The translations under genes and the position numbers were made by a program. The notes beneath the pieces were generated by a model. The model was not told the DNA's origin. It saw only the letters and a list, made by a program, of their open reading frames with translations, and made no database searches. A stretch of DNA of 64,000 bases. It comes from Pseudomonas sp. NFACC02 (GTDB taxonomy: Bacteria > Pseudomonadota > Gammaproteobacteria > Pseudomonadales > Pseudomonadaceae). How positions within the stretch are numbered: the stretch's first letter is position 1; each line of letters opens with the position of its first letter. Below are positions 50,362-59,353 of this stretch, piece by piece. Where the stretch lies: positions 1 through 64,000 of the forward strand of contig NZ_FOEO01000029.1 in assembly GCF_900110765.1 (NCBI RefSeq), read 5' to 3'.

Positions 50362-52158
50362 GTGAGTGATTTGAGTCATATCCGCAATTTCTCCATCATC
50401 GCCCACATTGACCATGGCAAGTCGACGCTGGCTGACCGTTTCATTCAGATGTGCGGCGGCCTGTCCGAGCGCGAAATGGAAGCTCAGGTGCTTGATTCCA
50501 TGGACCTGGAGCGTGAACGCGGGATCACGATCAAGGCCCACAGCGTTACCCTGTATTACAAGGCGAAGGACGGCATCACCTACCAGTTGAACTTCATTGA
50601 TACCCCGGGCCATGTCGACTTCACCTATGAAGTCAGTCGCTCGCTGGCCGCCTGTGAAGGCGCGCTGCTGGTGGTCGATGCCGGTCAGGGCGTGGAGGCA
50701 CAGTCCGTTGCCAACTGCTACACCGCCATCGAACAGGGCCTGGAAGTCATGCCAGTCCTGAACAAAATGGACTTGCCGCAGGCCGATCCCGACCGCGTCA
50801 AGGAAGAGATCGAGAAGATCATCGGTATCGACGCCACCGATGCCGTGGCGTGCAGCGCCAAAAGTGGCATGGGTGTGGATGAAGTGCTGGAACGGCTGGT
50901 GCATACCATTCCCGCGCCGACCGGCAACATCGAAGACCCGCTGCAAGCCTTGATCATCGACTCCTGGTTCGATAACTACCTGGGCGTTGTTTCCCTGGTT
51001 CGCGTGCGTCACGGCCGCGTCAAGAAGGGCGACAAGATTCTCGTCAAGTCGACCGGCAAGATTCACCTGGTCGACAGCGTCGGCGTGTTCAACCCCAAGC
51101 ACACGGCGACCGTCGATCTGAAAGCGGGCGAAGTGGGCTTCATCATTGCGGGTATCAAGGACATCCATGGTGCGCCGGTCGGTGACACCCTGACCCTGAG
51201 CTCCACGCCAGACGTCGAAATGCTGCCCGGCTTCAAACGTATCCAGCCGCAGGTCTACGCCGGTCTGTTCCCGGTCAGTTCCGACGACTTCGAAGACTTC
51301 CGCGAAGCGCTGCAGAAACTCACCCTCAACGACTCGTCGCTGCAGTACACGCCGGAAAGCTCTGATGCCCTGGGCTTCGGCTTCCGTTGCGGCTTCCTCG
51401 GCATGCTGCACATGGAGATCATTCAGGAGCGCCTGGAGCGCGAGTACGACCTGGACCTGATCACCACGGCGCCGACCGTAATCTTCGAGCTGCTGCTCAA
51501 GACCGGTGAAACCATTTACGTCGATAACCCGTCGAAGCTGCCAGACCTCTCCAGCATCGAGGACATGCGTGAGCCTATCGTACGGGCGAATATTCTTGTG
51601 CCTCAGGAGCACCTGGGTAACGTCATTACGCTGTGTATCGAAAAGCGGGGTATTCAGCACGACATGCTGTTCCTCGGTACCCAGGTTCAAGTGACCTACG
51701 ATCTGCCGATGAACGAAGTGGTCCTGGATTTCTTCGATCGCCTGAAGTCGACCAGTCGCGGGTATGCGTCGCTGGACTATCATTTTGATCGTTACCAGTC
51801 GGCGAACCTGGTGAAGCTGGATGTGCTGATCAATGGCGACAAGGTCGATGCCCTGGCGCTGATCGTGCACCGTGACAACGCGGCCTACAAAGGCCGGGCG
51901 TTGACTGAAAAGATGAAAGAACTGATTCCTCGTCAGATGTTCGACGTGGCAATCCAGGCTGCCATCGGCGGCCAGATTATCGCGCGGACAACCGTCAAGG
52001 CGCTCAGAAAGAACGTACTGGCCAAATGTTACGGTGGCGACGTGAGCCGTAAGCGCAAGCTGCTTGAAAAGCAGAAGGCCGGTAAGAAACGCATGAAGCA
52101 GGTCGGCAACGTGGAAATTCCACAAGAAGCTTTCCTTGCAGTGCTCAGGTTGGAATAG
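50362..52158 (+). CDS. lepA: Elongation factor 4 (back-translocating GTPase)
   Basis: 598 residues, GTG start at 50362, the usual family length. G1 AHIDHGKS, G2 RGITIKA, G3 DTPGH and G4 NKMD are intact, and the EF4-specific C-terminal end VGNVEIPQEAFLAVLR is present. It promotes reverse translocation on stalled ribosomes. Ten nt separate it from lepB, the conserved partner. Confidence 0.97.
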   Translation: MSDLSHIRNFSIIAHIDHGKSTLADRFIQMCGGLSEREMEAQVLDSMDLERERGITIKAHSVTLYYKAKDGITYQLNFIDTPGHVDFTYEVSRSLAACEGALLVVDAGQGVEAQSVANCYTAIEQGLEVMPVLNKMDLPQADPDRVKEEIEKIIGIDATDAVACSAKSGMGVDEVLERLVHTIPAPTGNIEDPLQALIIDSWFDNYLGVVSLVRVRHGRVKKGDKILVKSTGKIHLVDSVGVFNPKHTATVDLKAGEVGFIIAGIKDIHGAPVGDTLTLSSTPDVEMLPGFKRIQPQVYAGLFPVSSDDFEDFREALQKLTLNDSSLQYTPESSDALGFGFRCGFLGMLHMEIIQERLEREYDLDLITTAPTVIFELLLKTGETIYVDNPSKLPDLSSIEDMREPIVRANILVPQEHLGNVITLCIEKRGIQHDMLFLGTQVQVTYDLPMNEVVLDFFDRLKSTSRGYASLDYHFDRYQSANLVKLDVLINGDKVDALALIVHRDNAAYKGRALTEKMKELIPRQMFDVAIQAAIGGQIIARTTVKALRKNVLAKCYGGDVSRKRKLLEKQKAGKKRMKQVGNVEIPQEAFLAVLRLE

Positions 52159-52167
52159 TCAGGCCCT

Positions 52168-53022
52168 ATGTCACTAAATTTCCCGCTGTTGTTGGTCATC
52201 GCCGTGTTTGTCTGCGGTCTGCTGGCCTTGTTCGATCTGATCATACTGGCGCCGCGTCGGCGGACTGCGATAGCGAATTATCAAGGCAGCGTGAGCCAGC
52301 CGGATGTCGCTGTCGTCGAACAGCTGAACAAGGAACCCTTGCTGGTTGAATACGGCAAATCGTTCTTTCCCGTATTGTTCATCGTATTGGTGCTTCGCTC
52401 GTTTCTGGTTGAGCCGTTCCAGATTCCTTCGGGCTCGATGAAGCCGACGCTGGATGTCGGCGATTTCATCCTGGTCAACAAATTCTCCTACGGTATCCGC
52501 TTGCCGGTGATTGACCTGAAGGTCATCCCGGTCAGCGATCCGGCGCGGGGCGACGTGATGGTCTTCCGCTATCCGAGCGATCCGAGCGTCAACTACATCA
52601 AGCGCGTTGTAGGTCTGCCGGGCGACGTCATTCGCTATACCAATGACAAGCAACTGTTCGTCAATGGACAACTGGTGGCCAAGCAACTGATAGGTTCGGA
52701 GCCCGGTACGTTGGGCAGCGCTGAACTCTATGAAGAGAAGCTGGGTGAAGTCCAGCATCAGATTCGTTTGGAAATGAGCCGTTACCGCGCGCCACCTGAT
52801 CACGAATGGACGGTTCCGGCCGGTCATTACTTCATGATGGGTGACAACCGCGACAACTCCAACGACAGCCGTTACTGGGATGACCCCAATATTCCCAAAG
52901 ATGAGCTGGGCATGGTTCCCGACAAGAATATCGTCGGCAAGGCCTTCGCCGTATGGATGAGCTGGCCTGAGCCGAAGCTCAGTCACTTCCCGAACTTCTC
53001 GCGAGTCGGGTTGATCAAGTAA
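52168..53022 (+). CDS. lepB: Signal peptidase I
   Basis: 284 residues. Two membrane helices (~5-25 and ~65-80), catalytic Ser in IPSGSMKPTL and Lys in YIKRVVGLPGD, and the box GDNRDNSNDSRYWD. It cleaves Sec signal peptides at the inner membrane. Confidence 0.97.
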   Translation: MSLNFPLLLVIAVFVCGLLALFDLIILAPRRRTAIANYQGSVSQPDVAVVEQLNKEPLLVEYGKSFFPVLFIVLVLRSFLVEPFQIPSGSMKPTLDVGDFILVNKFSYGIRLPVIDLKVIPVSDPARGDVMVFRYPSDPSVNYIKRVVGLPGDVIRYTNDKQLFVNGQLVAKQLIGSEPGTLGSAELYEEKLGEVQHQIRLEMSRYRAPPDHEWTVPAGHYFMMGDNRDNSNDSRYWDDPNIPKDELGMVPDKNIVGKAFAVWMSWPEPKLSHFPNFSRVGLIK

Positions 53023-53028
53023 CCGATG

Positions 53029-53060
53029 CGGCGCTGTCTGACACAGCGCCGTATGTCGTT
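53029..53060 (+). terminator. Hairpin after lepB
   Basis: Nine-bp perfect stem CGGCGCTGT/ACAGCGCCG (53029-53037/53043-53051). The following TATGTCGTTT is only moderately T-rich, so partial termination is more likely than full. Confidence 0.5.
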
Positions 53061-53125
53061 TCGGCGGGCTATGCTGCAAGGCTGACCCTGCAGGCAGCGG
53101 GGAAGGACTATTCTTGAGGGCACAC

Positions 53126-53503
53126 ATGACATCTGCCGGTTCGCAAAAAGGCTTGTCGTTCATTGGGTGGCTGGTGTTGCTGGCTGTCCTTGCATTTGCC
53201 GCAAGTACTGCAGCCAAAGTGGTGCCGCATTACCTCGATTACATGTCGATGAAGAAAATCATCGAAGCCGCCGGAACGGACAAAACCGCAGAAATCAACA
53301 CTGCCAGTGATTTCTACGACTACGTCGCCAAAGGCATGCAGGTCAATAACATTCGGGATTTGGATTTGAACAAGGCGTTAAGTGTGACGACGGAGAACAA
53401 CAGGTTCCTCGCCCATTTGAAATACGAGAAACGTGAGCCACTGATCCAGAACATCGATCTGGTGGTCAAGTTCGACCACGAATTCAGCGTGGGTAAACCG
53501 TGA
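53126..53503 (+). CDS. DUF4845-type membrane protein
   Basis: 125 residues from the ATG at 53126 (TTGAGGG 5 nt upstream). One N-terminal helix (LSFIGWLVLLAVLAFAASTA) and a small periplasmic domain (YDYVAKGMQVNNIRDL). This family commonly sits between lepB and rnc. Its role is unknown. The rnc GTG start lies in its stop codon. Confidence 0.82.
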   Translation: MTSAGSQKGLSFIGWLVLLAVLAFAASTAAKVVPHYLDYMSMKKIIEAAGTDKTAEINTASDFYDYVAKGMQVNNIRDLDLNKALSVTTENNRFLAHLKYEKREPLIQNIDLVVKFDHEFSVGKP

Positions 53504-54189
53504 GCGTGTCATTGAGTCGCCTGGAGCGTCAGCTCGGCTATACCTTCAAGGATCAGGAACTGATGGTTCTGGCCTTGACCCACCGCAGTTTCGCCGGGCG
53601 CAACAACGAACGCCTGGAGTTCCTCGGTGATGCCATCCTCAACTTCGTGGCCGGCGAGGCGCTGTTCGAGCGTTTTCCCCAGGCCCGTGAAGGTCAACTG
53701 TCGCGTCTGCGCGCACGCCTGGTAAAGGGGGAAACCCTGGCACTGCTGGCCCGTGGTTTCGACCTGGGTGAGTATCTGCGACTGGGCTCCGGGGAGCTCA
53801 AAAGTGGTGGCTTCCGTCGTGAGTCGATTCTGGCGGATGCGCTGGAAGCGCTGATTGGCGCGATCTATCTGGATTCCGGCATGGAAATGGCGCGTGAGCG
53901 CGTGCTCGCCTGGCTGGCCAGCGAGTTTGACAGTCTGACGCTGGTCGACACCAACAAAGACCCCAAAACCCGACTGCAGGAATTCCTTCAGTCCCGCGCT
54001 TGTGAGTTGCCTCGCTACGAAGTGGTGGACATTCAGGGCGAACCGCATTGTCGAACGTTTTTCGTCGAATGCGAGATCACCTTATTGAACGAAAAGAGCC
54101 GGGGACAGGGTGTCAGCCGTCGCATTGCCGAACAGGTAGCCGCGGCCGCAGCCCTCATCGCCCTGGGTGTGGAGAACGGCAATGACTGA
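53500..54189 (+). CDS. rnc: Ribonuclease III
   Basis: 229 residues, GTG start at 53500 (GTGA overlap with the previous stop). Signature NERLEFLGDAILNFVAGEAL with the metal-binding acidic residues, second acidic site ADALEALIGAIYLD, C-terminal dsRNA-binding domain ~155-225. It processes rRNA and structured mRNA. Confidence 0.97.
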   Translation: MSVSLSRLERQLGYTFKDQELMVLALTHRSFAGRNNERLEFLGDAILNFVAGEALFERFPQAREGQLSRLRARLVKGETLALLARGFDLGEYLRLGSGELKSGGFRRESILADALEALIGAIYLDSGMEMARERVLAWLASEFDSLTLVDTNKDPKTRLQEFLQSRACELPRYEVVDIQGEPHCRTFFVECEITLLNEKSRGQGVSRRIAEQVAAAAALIALGVENGND

Positions 54190-55084
54190 TTCAACTGCAA
54201 CACGCTGTGGCTATGTCGCCATCGTCGGCCGGCCAAACGTGGGCAAGTCGACGCTGTTGAACCACATTCTCGGCCAGAAACTTGCGATCACGTCGCGCAA
54301 GCCGCAGACCACGCGCCATAACATGCTGGGCATCAAGACCGAAGGTCAGGTTCAGGCGATCTACGTCGACACCCCCGGCATGCACAAGGGCAGTGACAAG
54401 GCGCTCAACCGCTACATGAACAAGACCGCGTCGGCTGCGTTGAAAGACGTTGACGTCGTGATCTTCGTGGTGGATCGCACCAAGTGGACGGATGAAGACC
54501 AGATGGTGCTGGAGCGCGTGCAGTACGTGACCGGCCCGCTGATCGTCGCACTGAACAAAACCGACCGCATCGAGGACAAGGCTGAGTTGATGCCGCACCT
54601 GTCCTGGCTGCAGGAGCAACTGCCGAATGCGCAGATCATTCCGATTTCGGCGCAGCAGGGCCATAACCTGGAAGCGCTGGAAAAGGTGATTGCCGAGCAT
54701 CTGCCCGAAAACGATCACTTCTTCCCGGAAGACCAGATCACTGACCGCAGCAGCCGTTTCCTCGCGGCTGAACTGGTTCGCGAGAAGATCATGCGTCAAC
54801 TGGGCGCCGAGCTTCCGTACCAGATCACCGTCGAAATCGAAGAATTCAAGCAGCAGGGCAAGACCCTGCACATTCATGCGCTGATTCTTGTCGAGCGGGA
54901 CGGCCAGAAGAAAATCATCATCGGCGACAAGGGCGAGCGCATCAAGCGCATCGGTTCCGATGCGCGCCGCGACATGGAAGTGCTGTTCGACTCCAAGGTG
55001 ATGCTCAACCTGTGGGTCAAGGTCAAAGGCGGCTGGTCCGACGATGAGCGTGCTTTGCGTTCTCTGGGGTACGGCGACCTCTAA
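54182..55084 (+). CDS. era: GTPase Era
   Basis: 300 residues from the ATG at 54182, overlapping the rnc end by 8 nt. Walker A GRPNVGKS, DTPG, NKTD, and a C-terminal KH domain with the IIIGDKGERIKRIG loop. Era assists 30S maturation and pairs with RNase III by operon. Confidence 0.97.
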   Translation: MTDSTATRCGYVAIVGRPNVGKSTLLNHILGQKLAITSRKPQTTRHNMLGIKTEGQVQAIYVDTPGMHKGSDKALNRYMNKTASAALKDVDVVIFVVDRTKWTDEDQMVLERVQYVTGPLIVALNKTDRIEDKAELMPHLSWLQEQLPNAQIIPISAQQGHNLEALEKVIAEHLPENDHFFPEDQITDRSSRFLAAELVREKIMRQLGAELPYQITVEIEEFKQQGKTLHIHALILVERDGQKKIIIGDKGERIKRIGSDARRDMEVLFDSKVMLNLWVKVKGGWSDDERALRSLGYGDL

Positions 55085-55104
55085 GTCTGGCTGTAAACCG
55101 ATTC

Positions 55105-55198
55105 ACTGTGGGAGCGAGCGTGCTCGCGAATGAGATGTAGCTTTCAGCATTGATGTTGACTGATACACCGCTTTCGCGAGCAAGCCCGCTCCCACAGT
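55105..55198. repeat. REP pair between era and recO
   Basis: ACTGTGGGAGCGAGCGTGCTCGCGAA and its inverse partner TTCGCGAGCAAGCCCGCTCCCACAGT (each read in part) flank 42 nt. A different REP group from the one at 25025, with GTGGGAGC tips. Confidence 0.85.
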
Positions 55199-55243
55199 GG
55201 TTTTAGATTCCGTGTTAGCCCGCGTTCTTTCATTGAGATAGCA

Positions 55244-55933
55244 ATGTCGCAAACCCCGCCCCCCAGCCAGCTCGCTTACGTGTTGCACAGCCGTGCCTAT
55301 CGCGAAAACAGCGCGCTGGTTGATTTCCTTACGCCTCAAGGCCGTTTGCGGGCCGTGTTGCGCAGTGCGCGAGGGAAAGCGGGCTCGCTGGCGCGGCCTT
55401 TCGTGCCGCTGGAGGTCGAATTCCGGGGCCGTGGGGAGCTGAAAAACGTCGGGCGCATGGAAAGCTCGGGTATCGCCGCCTGGCTGGAAGGTGAGGCGTT
55501 GTTCAGCGGTCTGTATCTCAACGAATTGTTGATCCGCCTGCTGCCCGCTGAAGATCCGCATCCGGGTGTGTTCGATCACTACGCGGCCACGCTGGTAGCG
55601 CTGGCGGGCGGCCGTGCGCTGGAGCCCTTGTTGCGTTCGTTCGAGTGGCGCCTGCTGGACGACCTGGGTTACGGTTTTGCCCTCGATGCGGATATCAACG
55701 GTGACCCGTTGGCCAGCGACGGCATGTATCGCTTGCAAGTAGACGCCGGGCTCGAGCGGGTGTATCTGTTGCAGCCCGGCTTGTTTCAAGGCGCCGAGTT
55801 GCTGGCGATGTCTGAAGCGGACTGGAGCGCGCCGGGGGCACTTGCTGCCGCCAAGCGTCTGATGCGTCAGGCGTTGGCCGTGCATCTGGGCGGTCGCCCG
55901 CTGGTGAGCCGTGAATTGTTTCGTAAGCCCTAG
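55244..55933 (+). CDS. recO: DNA repair protein RecO
   Basis: 229 residues, the usual length. N-terminal OB domain with LAYVLHSRAYRENSALVDFL (in part) and helical C-terminal domain (LNELLIRLLPAEDPHPGVFDHY). It loads RecA with RecF and RecR. The ribosome site is weak (GAGATAG). Confidence 0.93.
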   Translation: MSQTPPPSQLAYVLHSRAYRENSALVDFLTPQGRLRAVLRSARGKAGSLARPFVPLEVEFRGRGELKNVGRMESSGIAAWLEGEALFSGLYLNELLIRLLPAEDPHPGVFDHYAATLVALAGGRALEPLLRSFEWRLLDDLGYGFALDADINGDPLASDGMYRLQVDAGLERVYLLQPGLFQGAELLAMSEADWSAPGALAAAKRLMRQALAVHLGGRPLVSRELFRKP

Positions 55934-55978
55934 CCAGGACGTTGTGCGCCTGGCCGATCAAGTTTTCAGGAGAACTCA

Positions 55979-56725
55979 GTGACCCACAGCACTCGCATTC
56001 TGCTCGGCGTGAACATCGACCACGTGGCGACGCTGCGTCAGGCCCGTGGCACCCGTTACCCCGACCCGGTAAAGGCTGCGCTAGACGCCGAAGAGGCGGG
56101 CGCCGATGGCATCACGGTACACCTGCGCGAAGACCGCCGTCACATCCAGGAGCGCGACGTGCTGCTGCTCAAGGATGTGCTGCAGACACGCATGAACTTC
56201 GAAATGGGTGTGACCGAGGAAATGATGGCGTTTGCCGAGCGTATCCGTCCGGCACATATCTGCCTGGTCCCGGAAACCCGGCAGGAACTGACCACCGAGG
56301 GTGGCCTTGATGTCGCGGGTCAGGAAGCCCGGATCAAGGCCGCGGTGGAGCGTCTGTCTGCGATGGGCAGCGAAGTATCGCTGTTTATCGACGCGGACGA
56401 GCGTCAGATAGAAGCCTCGGCGCGCATTGGAGCGCCTGCCATTGAATTGCACACCGGCCGTTATGCCGATGCCGAAACCCCGACCGATGTTGCTGAAGAG
56501 CTGAAGCGAGTGGCCGACGGTGTGGCGTTCGGTCTGGCGCAAGGGTTGGTCGTCAACGCAGGCCACGGTCTGCATTACCACAACGTCGAAGCTGTGGCCG
56601 CGATCAAGGGCATCAACGAACTCAACATCGGTCACGCGCTGGTGGCGCATGCCTTGTTCGTGGGCTTCAAGTCGGCGGTGTCGGAGATGAAGGCGTTGAT
56701 TCTGGCGGCTGCTGCGAAGGCGTGA
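55979..56725 (+). CDS. pdxJ: Pyridoxine 5'-phosphate synthase
   Basis: 248 residues, GTG start at 55979 with CAGGAG upstream. Family residues are intact: GVNIDHVATLRQARG, GITVHLREDRRHI, NFEMGV, SLFIDAD, ELHTGRYA and NAGHGLHY. It closes the pyridoxal ring in vitamin B6 synthesis. 45 nt after recO, the usual neighbour. Confidence 0.97.
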   Translation: MTHSTRILLGVNIDHVATLRQARGTRYPDPVKAALDAEEAGADGITVHLREDRRHIQERDVLLLKDVLQTRMNFEMGVTEEMMAFAERIRPAHICLVPETRQELTTEGGLDVAGQEARIKAAVERLSAMGSEVSLFIDADERQIEASARIGAPAIELHTGRYADAETPTDVAEELKRVADGVAFGLAQGLVVNAGHGLHYHNVEAVAAIKGINELNIGHALVAHALFVGFKSAVSEMKALILAAAAKA

Positions 56726-56777
56726 TCTGACGGCCGCACCAAGTTAAACCTGTGGGAGCGAATTTTTTCGCGATTAG

Positions 56778-56886
56778 TGATCGTTCCAACGCTCCGCGTG
56801 GGAATGCCTTGATGGACGCTCCGCGTCACGCCGGGGGACGCAGAGCGTCCTGAGCCGCATGCCCACGCGGAGCGTGGGAACGATCA
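56778..56886. repeat. 109-bp inverted repeat, GATCGTTCC type
   Basis: Outer arms TGATCGTTCCAACGCTCCGC and GCGGAGCGTGGGAACGATCA, a second stem GGACGCT/AGCGTCC inside. The whole element can fold into one long hairpin. Related to 34640-34715. It lies between the convergent pdxJ and cmoB. Confidence 0.85.
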
Positions 56887-56895
56887 TCTGCAGCT

Positions 56896-57855
56896 TCAGG
56901 CCTTACGCCCCACAATCACCGCACGCCGTGGTGCTGGAAGGCCTTCCACTGTCTTGCTGTGGTCGTCCGGATCGAGGAAGTCGCTCAGCGACTGATAGCG
57001 CATCCATTCCGTGCCGCGCTGCTCCTCGACGGTCGTGGTGCTTACGTCAACGCAGCGCACATCGACGAAACCGGCACGGCGCAGCCATCGCTCCAGTGCC
57101 GGCACTGATGGCAGGAACCACACGTTGCGCATCTGTGAATAACGGTCTTCAGGCACCAGGACTTGATGCTCATCGCCTTCGACCACCATGGTCTCCAGCA
57201 CCAGTTCGCCACCTTTGACCAGGCAGTCTTTCAGCGCCAGCAAATGATCGATGGGGGACTTGCGGTGATACAACACGCCCATGGAAAACACCGTGTCGAA
57301 ACCTTCGAGCCGCGCGGGCAGGTCTTCCAGCGTGAACGGCAGATGCCACGCCGGCAAATCCGGCAAGTAGCGTTGCATCGCCTGGAACTGGCAGAAGAAC
57401 AACCAGTTCGGATCGACGCCAATCACACTGTCCGCGCCGGCGCCGAGCATGCGCCATTGGTAATAGCCATTACCGCAGCCGACATCGAGCACTCGCTTGC
57501 CGACGAGGTCCAGGTGCGGTGAAACCCTCGCCCATTTCCAGTCAGACCGCCATTCGGTGTCGACATGAACGCCAAATACATCGAACGGCCCCTTGCGCCA
57601 GGGCGACAGTCCCATGAGAGCGGCGCGGGTCTGCTCGCGGGTGGCGTCGTCGCAGTCGGCATCGAGGATAAAGTCATCCTTGAGTTCGACGCGGCTGGGC
57701 AGCAGTGTTGGCAGCGCATTCAACGCCCCTTGCCAGCGCTCCAGGTCGCCGTGACCCTTTTCCATCTTCGCATCGAGTTGCGCTTGCAGGCCTTGGGCCC
57801 AGGTGTACAGCGGTGTGCCCGCCATACGGCGGACCAGGGGGGTTAAATCAATCAT
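56896..57855 (-). CDS. cmoB: tRNA U34 carboxymethyltransferase
   Basis: 319 residues. Methyltransferase motif I LDVGCGNGYYQWRMLGAGA (in part), VDPNWLFFCQF and FSMGVLYHRKSP, all family-typical. It uses carboxy-SAM, made by the neighbouring CmoA, to form cmo5U34 in tRNA. It overlaps cmoA by 4 nt. Confidence 0.96.
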   Translation of the reverse strand: MIDLTPLVRRMAGTPLYTWAQGLQAQLDAKMEKGHGDLERWQGALNALPTLLPSRVELKDDFILDADCDDATREQTRAALMGLSPWRKGPFDVFGVHVDTEWRSDWKWARVSPHLDLVGKRVLDVGCGNGYYQWRMLGAGADSVIGVDPNWLFFCQFQAMQRYLPDLPAWHLPFTLEDLPARLEGFDTVFSMGVLYHRKSPIDHLLALKDCLVKGGELVLETMVVEGDEHQVLVPEDRYSQMRNVWFLPSVPALERWLRRAGFVDVRCVDVSTTTVEEQRGTEWMRYQSLSDFLDPDDHSKTVEGLPAPRRAVIVGRKA

Positions 57856-58595
57856 GGCAGGGCAATCAGAGAGGCGAAGTTAAGGCACTGGAACCAAGGC
57901 ACGACTTTGGAGAAGCCCGCCGACAGCAGGCGTTCGCGGTGTTGTTCGAGGCTGTCGGGTTTCATCACGTTTTCGATGGCACTGCGTTTCTGGGCGATCT
58001 CCAGTTCGCTGTAACCATTGGCGCGCTTGAAGGCGACGTGCAGGTCGGTGAGCAGGGCGTGTTCCTCGGTGTCGTCGAAGCGCAGTTTCTCGGAGAGAAT
58101 CAGCGCGCCGCCGGGCAGCAGCGACTGGCGAATACGAGCGAGCAACGCCAGGCGTTGATCGGGAGCAATGAATTGCAGCGTGAAGTTCAGTGCAACGACC
58201 GACGCAGGCTGGAATTGCAGGGCGAGAATGTCGCCCTCGATGACGTCTACTGGCAGCAATTCCTGGAACATCGAGTCTTGCGCATTCAGGTACTCGCGGC
58301 AGCGCTCGACCATCGCCGCCGAGTTGTCGATGGCGATCACCCGACAGTCTTCGGTGCGTACATGGCGACGCAAGGCCTGGGTCACGGCACCCAGCGAGCT
58401 CCCGAGGTCGTACAGCACGCTATGGGACTGCGCGAACTGTGCCGCGAGCACGCCGAGGTTCTCGACAATGGTCGGATAGCCCGGGACCGAGCGCTTGATC
58501 ATGTCCGGGAACACACGCACCACGTCCTCGTTAAAAGCGAAGTCAGGCACCTGGGCCAGCGGCTGGGCGAAAATGCGGTCGGGTTCTAGGCTCAC
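57852..58595 (-). CDS. cmoA: Carboxy-SAM synthase
   Basis: 247 residues from a GTG at 58595 (MSLEPDRIFA), chosen because it gives the family's usual start and length; an ATG 15 codons upstream would add an unconserved tail. Motifs LYDLGSSLGAVTQAL and IAIDNSAAMVERC. It converts SAM and prephenate to carboxy-SAM for CmoB. Confidence 0.93.
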   Translation of the reverse strand: MSLEPDRIFAQPLAQVPDFAFNEDVVRVFPDMIKRSVPGYPTIVENLGVLAAQFAQSHSVLYDLGSSLGAVTQALRRHVRTEDCRVIAIDNSAAMVERCREYLNAQDSMFQELLPVDVIEGDILALQFQPASVVALNFTLQFIAPDQRLALLARIRQSLLPGGALILSEKLRFDDTEEHALLTDLHVAFKRANGYSELEIAQKRSAIENVMKPDSLEQHRERLLSAGFSKVVPWFQCLNFASLIALP

Positions 58596-58687
58596 GGCGG
58601 TTCCGAGGGGAAGAGGCGAAAAGTGCGGCATTTTAGCCAATTGTGGCGTCAGGCCGAAACCTCATCTCATCGTTCGGGTGACAGCCC

Positions 58688-59080
58688 TCAGTTCACCGTG
58701 ATCGCGCAGTCGAACGTGCGCTCCGGGCGGACCTCCGGCGCCCACGGCTGTTGATAGACCATCATCAGGTGACCCGTGCCAGGGTTGGCAGCTTTGTAAC
58801 GCCAGACGGACTGGCCTTCGGTGCCGACCATGCCCACCTCTTCCGGGGTGTTGAACACCTCGGGGCCCATGGCGTTGAGGATTGACGGCGCGGGGTTCTG
58901 CATCAACCAGCGGTGCCCGGTGGTGGGATTGCTGGGGAGCATCAACATCAGGGTCTGGCCGGTCTTGAGGGTGATCGGGCAGTCTTTCTGGTCGTCGAGG
59001 GACACGATCTGTTTCGGTTGCTGGGCGCAGGCGGCCAGCAGGGCAAGGCTCAGCGGAACGAGCAGGCGGGCAGGGGTCAT
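58688..59080 (-). CDS. Chagasin-type (I42) protease-inhibitor lipoprotein
   Basis: 130 residues from the ATG at 59080 (GGAGCC upstream). Signal peptide with lipobox LAAC (Cys near 19), then three I42 loops: NPTTGHRW, the VGTEGQSVW...NPGTG stretch and EVRPERTF. Chagasin-type proteins block papain-like cysteine proteases. As an envelope lipoprotein it may protect against host or rival proteases. It stands alone on the minus strand beyond cmoA. Confidence 0.8.
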   Translation of the reverse strand: MTPARLLVPLSLALLAACAQQPKQIVSLDDQKDCPITLKTGQTLMLMLPSNPTTGHRWLMQNPAPSILNAMGPEVFNTPEEVGMVGTEGQSVWRYKAANPGTGHLMMVYQQPWAPEVRPERTFDCAITVN

Positions 59081-59166
59081 GGAGGCTCCGGTCGTAGGCA
59101 ACGTGTGGGGAGCATAACCGAACAGGATGAGTTTTTGAGCGATCTGGATTTTGATTCTGCCCGGAG

Positions 59167-59306
59167 GGCGTGGGAGCGTGGCTTGTCCCGCGATCGGCGA
59201 CGCAGTCGTCGTAAATCCTGACACTGGAGTGGGTTCAGGCACACCGCAGTGTCAGGATTTGCTGCTGCTTCGCAGCAGGTCGCGGGACAAGCCGCGCTCC
59301 TACGCC
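59167..59306. repeat. REP pair with inner 12-bp inverted repeat
   Basis: Outer arms GTGGGAGCGTGGCTTGTCCCGCG and CGCGGGACAAGCCGCGCTCC (each read in part). Inside, AAATCCTGACAC (59213-59224) and GTGTCAGGATTT (59249-59260) form a second perfect stem. Confidence 0.85.
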
Positions 59307-59353
59307 TTTCGGCAGAGGCAGCCCGAGGGCTGCATCAGGCTTCGGCATAGGCT

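Noticed and set aside
50296..52125. 609-codon frame antisense to lepA
   Set aside because: High-GC shadow; the plus strand encodes an intact EF4 with all motifs, and the antisense protein shows no recognisable domain.
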